From positions 1-24,695 of the forward strand of contig CATYJU010000029.1 of NCBI GenBank assembly GCA_958407995.1: DNA of 24,695 nt. The letters are read 5' to 3'. This document shows, piece by piece, positions 5,493 to 13,455 of this stretch. Source of the stretch: an uncultured Collinsella sp. (GTDB lineage: Bacteria; Actinomycetota; Coriobacteriia; Coriobacteriales; Coriobacteriaceae). A program made the translations under genes and the position numbers. The notes below the pieces were generated by a model. The model had not been told where the DNA came from and searched no databases. It was given only the letters and a program-made list of their open reading frames with translations. How positions within the stretch are numbered: position 1 is the stretch's first letter; each line of letters opens with the position of its first letter.

Positions 5493-8240
5493 ATGTCTGA
5501 CAAGCGCCGCACCTTTGCCGTTATCGACGGCAACTCGCTCATGCATCGCGCCTTCCACGCCGTGCCGCCGACCATGAACGCGCCGGACGGTCGCCCCACC
5601 AACGCGATCTTTGGCTTTCTGAACATGTTTCTCAAGATGATCGATGCCTTTAACCCCGACGGCGTCGTCGTGGCGTTTGACAAGGGTAAACCGCGCGTGC
5701 GCATGGAGATGCTGCCGCAGTATAAGGCGCAACGCCCGCCCATGGACCCCGATCTGCATGCGCAGTTCCCTATGATTAAGGAGCTGCTCGCCGCGCTCAA
5801 CGTGCCGATTCTGCAGTCCGAGGGCTGGGAAGGCGATGACATCCTGGGAACCATGGCGCGCCTGGGTGAAGAGGCCGGCTGCGACATGCTACTGGTGACC
5901 GGCGACCGCGACATGTATCAACTCGTGACCGAGCACGTCAACGTGGTCTCGACCCGCAAGGGCCTGTCCGACGTGGCGATTATGACGCCCGAGAGCGTGG
6001 ACGACCTGTATCACGGCATTACGCCGGCGCTCGTGCCCGATTTTTACGGTCTAAAGGGCGATACGTCCGACAACATCCCCGGTGTACCGGGCATCGGTCC
6101 CAAAAAGGCGAGTGCGCTCATTGCGAAGTACGGTAGCCTGGACGAAGTCATCGCGCATGCCGATGAGGTCAAGGGCAAGATGGGCGAGAACCTGCGTGCA
6201 CACATCGATGACGCACTACTGAGCCGCAAGGTTGCGACAATTCGCACCGATGCGCCCGTCGAGCTCGACTTTGAGGCGACGTCCTTCCCGGCGTTTTCTG
6301 CCGATGAGGTTTCCGCGGCGCTGGGTACGCTTGGTATCACCGCCATGCAGAACCGTTTCTTGGCGCTGATCGGCGGCGAGGGCGGGGCTGCTGCCTCCAG
6401 TGTGTTTGAGATACCTGCTATGGTTCGCGCAGCCGCCGGCGATGCCGACGCGCTTGGTGCCGTTGCGGCTGAGGTCTCCCGCGCGATTGATGCCGGCGAG
6501 TGGATCGCCGCCGTGGTGGACGACGACAAGGAAGAGGGCGCGCTCTTTGGGCTGACGCGCACGCTGTGGTTGGCGACGTCCAAGGGCCTGTTCGCGCTCG
6601 AGGAGGGCGACAGCTGTGCGGCGGCTGAGGTTGAGGGCTTCAACTTCGCTCACGGTGTGATCGCCGGCGTGCTTGCGAGCCTGTTTATGGAGGGCCGCGT
6701 GGCGAGCCCGGATACGAAAGCGCTGCTGCACGAGCTTTCGCCCATCGATTCTTCTGAGCCCGAGCTCATGGATCCGCTCGCTGCCGATTCCACGCGTATC
6801 TTCGATACCGTGGTCGCTGCCTATCTGCTGGATTCCGATCGCTCCGAGTTCGATGAGGCATATCTGGCCGATACCTATCTGCAGATGGCGTTGCCTGCGG
6901 CGCGCGGTGCAGAGGGTGCTGGTGAGGACGCTCCGGCGCCTGCCGCCCGTACTGCGGCTCTGACGCTGGCGCTCGTGGCGCCGTTGCGCGAGTGCATGGC
7001 CCGTGAGAACGCCGCCAACGTGTTCGATGGCATCGAGATGCCGCTCGTTCCGGTACTTGCCAAGATGGAGCGCGCGGGCATGCTCGTGGACCCCGACCGC
7101 CTGCACAGTCTGTCCGAGGGTCTGGCGACCCAGATCACCGAGGTCGAACGAAGCATTCGCGACCTTGCCGGTGACGAGACCTTTAACATCGGCAGCCCCA
7201 TGCAACTTTCGCATGTGCTCTTTGATGTGATGGGCCTTCCGACCAAGGGTCTCAAAAAGACCAAGCGCGGTTACTATTCGACCAATGCCAAGGTACTGAG
7301 TGATCTTGCCCGTGACCACGAGATTGTTCGTTTGATCTTAGACTGGCGCGAGAAGTCCAAGATCAAGTCAACCTATCTGGACACGTTGGGCCCGCTGCGC
7401 CGCGGTGACGGTCGTGTGCACACCACGTACAACCAGACCATCACCGCGACGGGGCGTCTGTCTTCGAGCGACCCTAATCTGCAAAACATTCCGACGCGCT
7501 CGGAGCTGGGGCGTACCGTCAAGACGGCGTTTTCGGCAGGCGAGGGAAGCGTCTTTTTGGCGGTGGACTACTCGCAGATCGAGCTGCGTCTGCTGGCACA
7601 TCTCTCGGGTGACGAGCACTTGGTGCGCGCCTTTAACGAGGGCGAGGACTTCCATGCCGAGACGGCGGCGCGCGTGTTTGGTGTGCCGGTGTCCGAGGTA
7701 ACGCCCGACCTGCGCAGTCGCGCCAAGGCCGTGAACTTTGGCATCGTGTATGGCCAGCAGGCCTACGGCCTGTCGCAGTCGCTGCATATCTCGATGGCCG
7801 AGGCGCGCGACATGATCGACCGCTACTACGAGGCCTACCCGGGCGTGCGTACGTTCCTCGACAACGTGGTGGCACGCGCCAAGCAGACGGGCTACGCCGA
7901 GACCATGTACGGCCGCCGTCGTCATATTCCGGAGCTCAAGGCCAAAAACCCGCAACTCCGCGGCTTTGGCGAGCGCACGGCCATGAACCATCCCATGCAG
8001 GGCACCGCAGCAGACATCATCAAGATCGCCATGGTCCGCGTAAGTCGTCGCCTGGAAGAAGAAGGCTTTGCCGCCCACATGATCTTGCAGGTACACGACG
8101 AACTGGACTTTGAGTGCCCCGTCGACGAAGTCGAGCGCCTGACTGCCATGGTCCAAGACGTCATGGAACACGTCGTAGACCTACGCGTACCCCTAATCGC
8201 CGAAGCTTCGACTGGAGTGACCTGGGCAGACGCCAAGTAA
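5493..8240 (+). CDS. polA: DNA polymerase I
   Basis: The 915-residue enzyme fills gaps and removes RNA primers in replication and repair. Residues 1 to about 290 are the 5'-3' exonuclease (VIDGNSLMHRAFHA, GWEGDDILGT, TGDRDMYQL, GLKGDTSDNIPGVPGIGPKKA). The C-terminal polymerase shows motif A VDYSQIELRLLAHLSGD near residue 690, motif B RAKAVNFGIVYG near 742 and motif C QVHDE near 867. The middle domain has none of the Asp-X-Glu, Asn-X3-Asp or Tyr-X3-Asp motifs of a proofreading 3'-5' exonuclease, so proofreading is probably lost, as in Taq and many Gram-positive enzymes. The ATG at 5493 follows GCGAGG. A possible -10 TAAACT lies at 5445-5450. A terminator follows the stop by 34 nt. Confidence 0.98.
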   Translation: MSDKRRTFAVIDGNSLMHRAFHAVPPTMNAPDGRPTNAIFGFLNMFLKMIDAFNPDGVVVAFDKGKPRVRMEMLPQYKAQRPPMDPDLHAQFPMIKELLAALNVPILQSEGWEGDDILGTMARLGEEAGCDMLLVTGDRDMYQLVTEHVNVVSTRKGLSDVAIMTPESVDDLYHGITPALVPDFYGLKGDTSDNIPGVPGIGPKKASALIAKYGSLDEVIAHADEVKGKMGENLRAHIDDALLSRKVATIRTDAPVELDFEATSFPAFSADEVSAALGTLGITAMQNRFLALIGGEGGAAASSVFEIPAMVRAAAGDADALGAVAAEVSRAIDAGEWIAAVVDDDKEEGALFGLTRTLWLATSKGLFALEEGDSCAAAEVEGFNFAHGVIAGVLASLFMEGRVASPDTKALLHELSPIDSSEPELMDPLAADSTRIFDTVVAAYLLDSDRSEFDEAYLADTYLQMALPAARGAEGAGEDAPAPAARTAALTLALVAPLRECMARENAANVFDGIEMPLVPVLAKMERAGMLVDPDRLHSLSEGLATQITEVERSIRDLAGDETFNIGSPMQLSHVLFDVMGLPTKGLKKTKRGYYSTNAKVLSDLARDHEIVRLILDWREKSKIKSTYLDTLGPLRRGDGRVHTTYNQTITATGRLSSSDPNLQNIPTRSELGRTVKTAFSAGEGSVFLAVDYSQIELRLLAHLSGDEHLVRAFNEGEDFHAETAARVFGVPVSEVTPDLRSRAKAVNFGIVYGQQAYGLSQSLHISMAEARDMIDRYYEAYPGVRTFLDNVVARAKQTGYAETMYGRRRHIPELKAKNPQLRGFGERTAMNHPMQGTAADIIKIAMVRVSRRLEEEGFAAHMILQVHDELDFECPVDEVERLTAMVQDVMEHVVDLRVPLIAEASTGVTWADAK

Positions 8241-8274
8241 GGGCACGACCACAATTCCAAAGTAACCAAAACCA

Positions 8275-8314
8275 GAAGGACGCCCCTCATCAACAAGGAG
8301 CGTCCTTCGTTTAA
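8275..8314 (+). terminator. Terminator of polA
   Basis: GAAGGACGC (8275-8283) pairs with GCGTCCTTC (8300-8308) over 9 bp with a 16-nt loop, followed by GTTTAAT. Confidence 0.75.
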
Positions 8315-8376
8315 TAAAAATCAGCCAAAGTATCTAGGCGCCAAGACGCCATCCATGCGGCAAGCAAGTCAACGTA

Positions 8377-8502
8377 GCCATGCCCGGGGCCGGCCGTTTG
8401 ATTTTTGTAGATTCCGCACGAGCCGAAGAGCACTTAATGTGCTCTTCGAGCGAGCCCAGGACCTGACCGAACAAAAATCAAACGGCCGGCCCCGGGCATG
8501 GC
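8377..8502. repeat. Long perfect inverted repeat (32-bp arms) with nested hairpin
   Basis: Left arm 8377-8408 is the exact reverse complement of 8471-8502, 32 of 32 positions, starting GCCATGCCCGGGGCC and ending TTTGATTTTTGT. The 62-nt centre carries its own perfect 10-bp hairpin, CGAAGAGCAC (8424-8433) with GTGCTCTTCG (8439-8448) and loop TTAAT. The element starts 8 nt beyond the stop codon of the minus-strand HAD gene. Because the arms are identical in either direction, a transcript from either side meets the same GC-rich then T-rich sequence first. I see no open frame in it. It could be an unusual terminator, a non-autonomous mobile element or a structured RNA. Confidence 0.85.
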
Positions 8503-8509
8503 GGCGAGT

Positions 8510-9337
8510 TTAACGAGCCGCCAGGATGGCGTCGATGAGAGTCAGTACGCCCCCGTCGTTGTTGCTCGGAATGCGCCACTTGGCGTGCGCGTTCATGTGC
8601 TCCTCGGCATTGTCCACGATAAAGCTGTGACCGACGCGCTCCAGCATGGGGATGTCGTTGTAGGTGTCGCCCACGGCGGCAGCATCGGCAATATCGATGC
8701 CCAGGTGCTCGCACAGGTGAGCGACGCCGGCGCCCTTGTCGACGCCCAGGTTCATAAAGTCGATCCACTCGCGCCCAGCGTTGGTGACGTAGAGTTTGTC
8801 CGAGAACTCGGGGCTATAGGTCTCGCGGAAAGCGGGCTCGGCGTCGTAGCCGGGGAAGAAGACCGAAATCTTGTTGGACTCGAAATCAATGCCCTCAAAG
8901 CTGTCTACGTAGTTGATTGTGTTGTAGTAGACGCTGATCTCGTCGTGGTATTGATGGTCGCGGGCAAGCACGTAGAACTCGTCGAAGCAGCACAGGACGG
9001 GGACAGCGCGAGGATCCTCCGAGGCACGGTTCAAGACCTGCTGATACAGCTCCACGTCAATATTGCTTTTATAGATATAGCTGCCGCGATAGATCACGCA
9101 AGCTCCGTTGTCGGGACAAAAGGCGAGGCGGTTCTTGATGCCCTCGAACATCTCCTCGAGCTTGGGGGCGGGACGTCCGCTGGCGGGGCAGAATACGATG
9201 CCGGCGTCGGCGAGCTTGTCCAGGCGCTCATCAAGACCCTGGGGCAGCACACGCTCGTCGGTCAGCAGCGTCTTGTCCATATCGACGGCGAGAATCTTAA
9301 TGTTGCCGATGTTGGCGTCCGATTCGTAAGTTTGCAT
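8510..9337 (-). CDS. Cof-type HAD-IIB family phosphatase
   Basis: This 275-residue cytoplasmic hydrolase belongs to the haloacid dehalogenase superfamily. Motif I is LAVDMDKTLLT (nucleophile Asp19, acid/base Asp21), motif II is the Ser of CPASGRP, motif III is the Lys in LGVDKGAGVAHL and motif IV is GDTYNDIPML. The long insert between motifs II and III is the C2B cap of the Cof/YbiV group, which typically acts on sugar phosphates, FMN or PLP; the substrate cannot be told here. The ATG at 9337 is preceded by GAAAGG at 9 nt. The stop is 8 nt from the long inverted repeat at 8377-8502. A possible -10 TATAAC lies at 9373-9378. Confidence 0.94.
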   Translation of the reverse strand: MQTYESDANIGNIKILAVDMDKTLLTDERVLPQGLDERLDKLADAGIVFCPASGRPAPKLEEMFEGIKNRLAFCPDNGACVIYRGSYIYKSNIDVELYQQVLNRASEDPRAVPVLCCFDEFYVLARDHQYHDEISVYYNTINYVDSFEGIDFESNKISVFFPGYDAEPAFRETYSPEFSDKLYVTNAGREWIDFMNLGVDKGAGVAHLCEHLGIDIADAAAVGDTYNDIPMLERVGHSFIVDNAEEHMNAHAKWRIPSNNDGGVLTLIDAILAAR

Positions 9338-9477
9338 AAAAGCGAGCCTTTCGTTTCGAGATTGTTTCAGACGTTATAACCATCAACTCGTAGTCGAGCG
9401 TATTTTCGCAGGAACGGAGCGTGTTTGCACCACGCTTCACAAAGTAATGAAAAAACTTTTCAGAAATTTGAATTTGT

Positions 9478-9508
9478 CGCTTGTGCTGCGGGCACTTTAG
9501 CGTAATAT
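9478..9508 (+). promoter_or_regulatory. Candidate argG leader promoter with overlapping palindrome
   Basis: TTGTGC (9481-9486) and TAATAT (9503-9508) are 16 nt apart. A nested palindrome fills the promoter: CGCT (9478-9481) with AGCG (9499-9502) and GTGC (9483-9486) with GCAC (9492-9495). That arrangement suits an operator, possibly for an arginine repressor, but the sequence does not match the E. coli ARG box. Further upstream, 9338-9477 is AT-richer than the genes; it holds an 8-bp hairpin (GGAGCGTG 9416-9423 with CACGCTTC 9431-9438) and the HAD promoter region. Confidence 0.4.
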
Positions 9509-9611
9509 AGCGACCATCGAAAACGGAGACGGAAAAACAACCGCTTACCGAGTAAAAGGTACCGTTTACGATATTTGAATTGCGCCCGGCGATACGTGAA
9601 AGGAGAGGCAG

Positions 9612-9686
9612 ATGCAGTTCGTAAAGATCATCACCACTGCAGACAATGCCATCCGACGCCAGCGCGCAATTTCCCGACGACGATAA
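9612..9686 (+). CDS. Arginine-rich leader peptide upstream of argG
   Basis: A 24-codon ORF with a strong ribosome-binding site (AAAGGAG at 9598-9604, 7 nt before the ATG). The peptide starts MQFVKIITT and has six Arg: three at positions 15, 16 and 18 and three in a row at the very end, encoded CGA CGA CGA TAA. CGA is a poor codon in high-GC genomes. The tandem Arg codons, a strong ribosome-binding site, and the argG start 205 nt downstream behind a terminator hairpin make a transcription-attenuation leader peptide likely. Known leader peptides (trpL, hisL, leuL) use the same logic with their own amino acids. The assignment is inference from position and composition. Confidence 0.55.
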   Translation: MQFVKIITTADNAIRRQRAISRRR

Positions 9687-9758
9687 CAATCGTCTCTGTC
9701 CGCATGGGGCGAATTGCCTCAACAGAGTCATTTTGAGGTCGTTGGGTTTTAGCACGAC
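9679..9758 (+). promoter_or_regulatory. Alternative stems between the Arg leader peptide and the terminator
   Basis: Overlapping pairings found by eye: GACGAT (9679-9684) with ATCGTC (9689-9694), which buries the last Arg codons; CTCTGT (9694-9699) with ACAGAG (9722-9727); CCTCAA (9717-9722) with TTGAGG (9733-9738); and GTCGT (9738-9742) with ACGAC (9754-9758). Each overlaps or touches the next, and the last would break the left arm of the terminator at 9751-9790. This is the arrangement of an attenuator, but I cannot say from sequence alone which state a stalled ribosome favours. Confidence 0.4.
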
Positions 9759-9797
9759 ATTGCTGCATGTTTCTAGGGCATGTATGTGCTGATTTTT
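9751..9797 (+). terminator. Intrinsic terminator in the argG leader (attenuator)
   Basis: AGCACGACATTGC (9751-9763) pairs with 9778-9790 over 12 bp with two single-base bulges and a 14-nt loop, followed directly by GATTTTTG. It stands 65 nt after the leader-peptide stop and about 100 nt before argG. With the promoter at 9478-9508 it would end transcription before argG unless disrupted. Confidence 0.6.
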
Positions 9798-9891
9798 GCT
9801 ATTTAACCTGATATTGCACGGTATATGACCTTGAAATGACTTGCAACTGACCGATGTTCTAACTAGCTACCAAGGGCGAAAGGAAACAGCC

Positions 9892-11118
9892 ATGAGCAAG
9901 GAAAAAGTCGTTCTCGCATATTCCGGTGGTCTTGATACATCCGTATGTGTCAAATGGCTCCAGGACGAGAAGAATCTCGATGTCGTTTGCGTCTGCGGCA
10001 ACGTGGGCCAGGAAGAGACCGGACTGGATGCCAAGAAGCAGAAGGCGCTCGACCTGGGCGTTCTCGATTGCCAGGTGCTCGACCTGCGCGACGAGTTCTC
10101 CGATGAGTTCCTGACCAAAGCCATCGCAGCAAACTCCATGTACGAGAACAAGTACCCGCTGCTCTCCGCTCTGTCTCGCCCGCTGCTTGCCAAGAAGCTT
10201 GTTGAGGTCGCCCACGAGTTTGGCGCGACCTACGTCGCCCACGGCTGCACCGGCAAGGGTAACGACCAGGTCCGTTTTGAGGCCGCCGTCAAGGCCCTCG
10301 ACCCCGAGCTCAAGGTTATCGCCCCGGTTCGCGAGTGGGACCTGAAGTGCCGTCCCGACGAGGTCGCCTATGCCCACGCCCACAACGTGCCGGTTCCCGA
10401 GGGTGCCAACGACAACCCCTACTCCATCGACGACAACCTGTGGGGTCGTGCCATTGAGTGCGGTCACCTGGAGGATCCCTGGAACGAGCCGCTCGACGAC
10501 GCCTGGGTTATGACCAAGAACCCCGAGGACACGCCGGACACCCCGACCTACACCGAGATTGAGTTTGAGGCCGGCAAGCCCGTCGCCGTCGACGGCAAGA
10601 AGATGAAGCTCTCCGAGATCGTCATCGCCCTCAACAAGATTTCGGGCGACAACGGCTTTGGCCGTCTTGACCTGGTCGAGGATCGTCTGGTGGGCCTCAA
10701 GAGCCGCGAGTGCTATGAGGTTCCCGGAGCCCTGACGCTCATCACCGCCCACAAGGCGCTTGAGGACATCTGCGTCGAGGGCGATTTGCTCAAGACCAAG
10801 ATTAAGCTCGAGCAGGATTGGGCCACCGCCGTTTACAACGGCCAGTGGTACAGCCCGCTCAAAAACGCGCTCGATGCCTTTATGGCCGATACCCAGAAGT
10901 TCGTGACCGGCACTGTCCGTCTGAAGTTCTTTAAGGGCAACTGCCATGTCGTCGGCCGCAAGAGCCCCTTCAGCCTCTACGACTACGGTCTGGCTACCTA
11001 CGACCGCGACACCACGTTTGACGAGAAGGCCAGCGCCGGCTTTATCGAGATCGATACGCTGTCGCTCAAGACGTGGGCAAAGGTCCAGGGCCCCAGCTCT
11101 GCTGCCGCCCAGGCCTAG
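9892..11118 (+). CDS. argG: Argininosuccinate synthase
   Basis: ArgG condenses citrulline and aspartate with ATP to argininosuccinate, the penultimate step of arginine synthesis. The 408-residue protein starts MSKEKVVLAYSGGLDTSV with the PP-loop SGGLDTS at residues 11-17. Further family blocks are YVAHGCTGKGNDQVRFE, IAPVREW, PYSIDDNLWGR, GRLDLVEDRLVGLKSRE and KFFKGNCHVVGRKSP. Length fits the usual ~400. The start at 9892 follows AAAGGA at 8 nt; an in-frame ATG at 9841 lies upstream with no ribosome-binding site. Codon use is strongly C/G-ending, as expected for high expression. argH follows after a terminator and a small ORF, so the two may be separately controlled. Confidence 0.98.
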   Translation: MSKEKVVLAYSGGLDTSVCVKWLQDEKNLDVVCVCGNVGQEETGLDAKKQKALDLGVLDCQVLDLRDEFSDEFLTKAIAANSMYENKYPLLSALSRPLLAKKLVEVAHEFGATYVAHGCTGKGNDQVRFEAAVKALDPELKVIAPVREWDLKCRPDEVAYAHAHNVPVPEGANDNPYSIDDNLWGRAIECGHLEDPWNEPLDDAWVMTKNPEDTPDTPTYTEIEFEAGKPVAVDGKKMKLSEIVIALNKISGDNGFGRLDLVEDRLVGLKSRECYEVPGALTLITAHKALEDICVEGDLLKTKIKLEQDWATAVYNGQWYSPLKNALDAFMADTQKFVTGTVRLKFFKGNCHVVGRKSPFSLYDYGLATYDRDTTFDEKASAGFIEIDTLSLKTWAKVQGPSSAAAQA

Positions 11119-11271
11119 CGCCTCCTTCCCTTGGTATCCGCGCGGCCCATCCGCGTGATACATAACGGGCGCACGGGGTCCCTACCTTTCGTTATGCTTG
11201 CTGACACTTCTTAACATCGGTGGCCCCTACGTTCCGCCCGCATATATGATGCCGCGTCTGCGGCTGAGTCC

Positions 11272-11308
11272 GAGCCCCGCCGGGGTTGTCCGGCGGGGCT
11301 CCTTCTAT
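11272..11308 (+). terminator. Strong intrinsic terminator after argG
   Basis: GAGCCCCGCCGG (11272-11283) pairs perfectly with CCGGCGGGGCTC (11290-11301), 12 bp around a 6-nt loop, followed by CTTCTATC. Two weaker stems precede it in 11138-11197 (ATAACG at 11162 with CGTTAT at 11192; GTATC-CGCG with CGCG-T-GATAC at 11136-11162). The long distance to the argG stop suggests stacked 3'-UTR structure. Confidence 0.75.
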
Positions 11309-11351
11309 CAATTTGGCGGCTCTGCGCCTATATATATGAGGAGTATCCATT

Positions 11352-11522
11352 ATGTTCAATGCTATTGCGCATGCTTTACTCGCCCTCGCGCCCGAGTTCG
11401 ATGCTGCAAGGGTCGAGGACGTCCCTATGAGCCTGAAGGCCTGGATCGATGGTTCGCAGGGCAACATCCGGAGGGAGACGTTGGGCGCCAAGTGCATGGC
11501 GCGTCACTTCTTTGCAAATTAG
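11352..11522 (+). CDS. Small hypothetical protein (56 residues) between argG and argH
   Basis: A short ORF starting MFNAIAHALLALAPEF and ending ARHFFAN, with GAGGAG (11338-11343) 8 nt before its ATG. The first half is a likely amphipathic helix (residues 3-20); the second half is basic (three Arg, one Lys, one His in residues 40-53) with a single Cys. It lies just after the argG terminator, with an AT-rich TATATATAT stretch (11329-11337) directly upstream that could hold a -10. I do not recognise the family. Position suggests either a small protein made with argH or a translated leader for argH. Confidence 0.5.
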   Translation: MFNAIAHALLALAPEFDAARVEDVPMSLKAWIDGSQGNIRRETLGAKCMARHFFAN

Positions 11523-11640
11523 CTACATGGCTCCGCACACGGTGGGGAATGTGTAAAACTAGCGGTTGAAAAATCGCTTTAGCGATATGGCGCATTGCTT
11601 TGGGCGCTTGTTTTGGTATTTGGAGAAAGGGGACGGTTCC

Positions 11641-13071
11641 ATGGCTCTTTGGGGCGGTCGTTTTGAGGCAGGCGTGGCCGAGGTCACGCAGGAGTTTGGC
11701 GCGTCGTTGCCGGTCGACAAACATCTCTATAAGCAGGACATCGCCGGATCTAAGGCACATGCCAAGATGCTGGCGGCCCAGGGCATTATCAGCGCCGAGG
11801 ACGAGCAAGCGATTGCCGAGGGTCTGACCGGAATCGAACAGGATATCGATGCCGGCAACTTCACCTTCGACATCAACGACGAGGACATTCATATGTCCAT
11901 CGAGAGCGAGCTGACGCGTCGCATCGGCGAGGCTGGCAAGCGCTTGCATACCGGACGTTCGCGCAACGACCAGGTGGCGACCGACACACGTCTGGGCGTC
12001 AAGGCGCTGGCCAAGGAGCTCATGGGGGCCAATCTTGAGCTGCGCCATGTGCTGGTGGATGCGGCTAAGAAGTACGACAAGGTGATTCTGCCGGGCTACA
12101 CGCACATGCAGCACGCTCAGCCCGTGCTGCTGTCGCATCATCTGCTGGCGTATTCCTGGATGTTCGCGCGCGACTTTACACGCCTGAAGGCAGCCTTTGA
12201 TGCCGCCGACAACTGTCCGCTGGGCGCTGCCGCGCTTGCCGGCACGAGCTATCCGCTCGATCGTCAGATGACGGCTGCCGAACTTGGCTTTGCGGGCGTG
12301 ATTCCCAACTCGCTCGATGCGGTTTCCGACCGTGATTTCCTCCTCGACCTGCATTACGCCGGCTCTGTTATGGCCATGCACCTGTCGCGTCTTTCCGAGG
12401 AGATCGTGCTGTGGTCGAGCTCCGAATTTGGCTTTATCACGCTTTCCGACTCTTACTCCACCGGTTCGTCCATCATGCCGCAGAAGAAGAACCCCGACTT
12501 TGCCGAGCTTATTCGCGGCAAGAGCGGCCGAGTCTATGGCAACCTGGTGCAGCTGCTCGTGACCATGAAGGGCTTGCCGCTCGCTTATAACAAGGACTTG
12601 CAGGAGGACAAGGAGGGCGCGCTCGATACCGCCCATACGCTCATGCAGTGCCTGTCCGTTATGGCCGGTATGATTTCGACCTGGACTGTCAACGAGGATG
12701 CCATGGCGCGCGAGTGCGGCGTGGGGCACCTTGCCGCTACCGATGTTGCCGATTACCTGGCCAAGCGTGGCCTGCCGTTCCGCGAGGCACACGCCGTGGT
12801 GGGCCATTTGGTCCTGATGTGTGAGAAGCGTGGCTGCAATCTTGAGGACCTGCCGTTTGAGGTGTTCCAGGAGGCAAGCCCGCTCTTTGAGCACGACATT
12901 ACCGAGGCGCTCGACATCCCGTCGATTGTCGCCGCGCGCACGACCGAGGGCGGTACCGCCCCTGCCGCCGTTGCCGTGCAGCTGCAGCGTGCCGAGGCAC
13001 AACTCGTTGCCGACGAAGGCGTGTTTGGATCGCTGACCAAGGTCGTCGAGATGGGCCACGGGATAAAGTAA
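11641..13071 (+). CDS. argH: Argininosuccinate lyase
   Basis: ArgH splits argininosuccinate into arginine and fumarate, the last step of the pathway. The 476-residue protein starts MALWGGRFEAG, contains HTGRSRNDQVATD near residue 105, GYTHMQHAQPV near 150 (catalytic His) and the fumarase/aspartase signature GSSIMPQKKNPD near 275 (catalytic Ser). Length fits the family. The ATG at 11641 follows GAAAGGGG at 9-10 nt; the frame is open 25 codons further up but without a start site. The 118-nt gap after the small ORF holds a palindrome ATCGCT-TT-AGCGAT (11573-11586), too tight to be a hairpin loop but suitable as a protein site, and a possible -10 at 11553-11559 (TGTAAAACT context, like that before polA). 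Confidence 0.98.
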   Translation: MALWGGRFEAGVAEVTQEFGASLPVDKHLYKQDIAGSKAHAKMLAAQGIISAEDEQAIAEGLTGIEQDIDAGNFTFDINDEDIHMSIESELTRRIGEAGKRLHTGRSRNDQVATDTRLGVKALAKELMGANLELRHVLVDAAKKYDKVILPGYTHMQHAQPVLLSHHLLAYSWMFARDFTRLKAAFDAADNCPLGAAALAGTSYPLDRQMTAAELGFAGVIPNSLDAVSDRDFLLDLHYAGSVMAMHLSRLSEEIVLWSSSEFGFITLSDSYSTGSSIMPQKKNPDFAELIRGKSGRVYGNLVQLLVTMKGLPLAYNKDLQEDKEGALDTAHTLMQCLSVMAGMISTWTVNEDAMARECGVGHLAATDVADYLAKRGLPFREAHAVVGHLVLMCEKRGCNLEDLPFEVFQEASPLFEHDITEALDIPSIVAARTTEGGTAPAAVAVQLQRAEAQLVADEGVFGSLTKVVEMGHGIK

Positions 13072-13123
13072 GGGTTTGGCCGAAGCCGTTTTTGCCATTT
13101 ATTGAGGAATCGTTTTTTGCTTT

Positions 13124-13156
13124 ACGGGCGTCTGCTGATGTGGGCGTCCGTATTTT
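13124..13156 (+). terminator. Terminator of argH
   Basis: ACGGGCG (13124-13130) pairs with CGTCCGT (13145-13151) with one G-U, 14-nt loop, followed by ATTTTGTTG. Confidence 0.65.
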
Positions 13157-13364
13157 GTTGCTATGGGGGAGAGGCTTGTCGAGAAGTTCTGTAGGACCTT
13201 TGGGTAGGTTGTGAAGGGGGTACGTTCGCGGGCGGCAACCGACCGTCTGCTCTGCTCGATGCGGTTGATGGGCAGTCGGATGGTACTCTAATCGAGCTTC
13301 GAAACAGAAGTGACACATATGGAACGCTTTAATAAATTGCAACGTTTCAATAAACAGCTTTTTG
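13157..13364. other. Intergenic stretch between argH and ndk, no gene seen
   Basis: No frame with a credible start is present. Near its end a pair of imperfect direct repeats, each about 18 nt and beginning AACG (13323 and 13341), is followed by AATAAA-type AT-rich sequence. These sit just upstream of the ndk promoter and could be an activator or repressor site. Confidence 0.4.
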
Positions 13365-13392
13365 TTTAACTGCAGCTAAACTCTGTTACGAT
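13365..13392 (+). promoter_or_regulatory. Promoter for ndk
   Basis: A -10 TACGAT (13387-13392) lies 16 nt after TTTAAC (13365-13370); TTGTTT (13362-13367) at 19 nt is the alternative -35. The leader is about 56 nt. Confidence 0.45.
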
Positions 13393-13455
13393 GCAGTCCA
13401 GGCGGGTGCCGGAATGGGACTTGGGCACGCGCGAACCTACTTGAAAGGCTACCTT

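Noticed and set aside
9520..9600. T-box riboswitch in the argG leader (AAGGTACC near 9560)
   Set aside because: The T-box core and the stem I and specifier layout are not present; the resemblance is limited to a few bases.
9297..9755. A 152-residue minus-strand open frame over the argG leader
   Set aside because: It starts with GTG without a ribosome-binding site, overlaps the HAD start by 41 nt and runs antisense to the leader peptide and terminator. Its length in an AT-richer region is odd, so a decayed gene cannot be wholly excluded, but nothing in it is recognisable.
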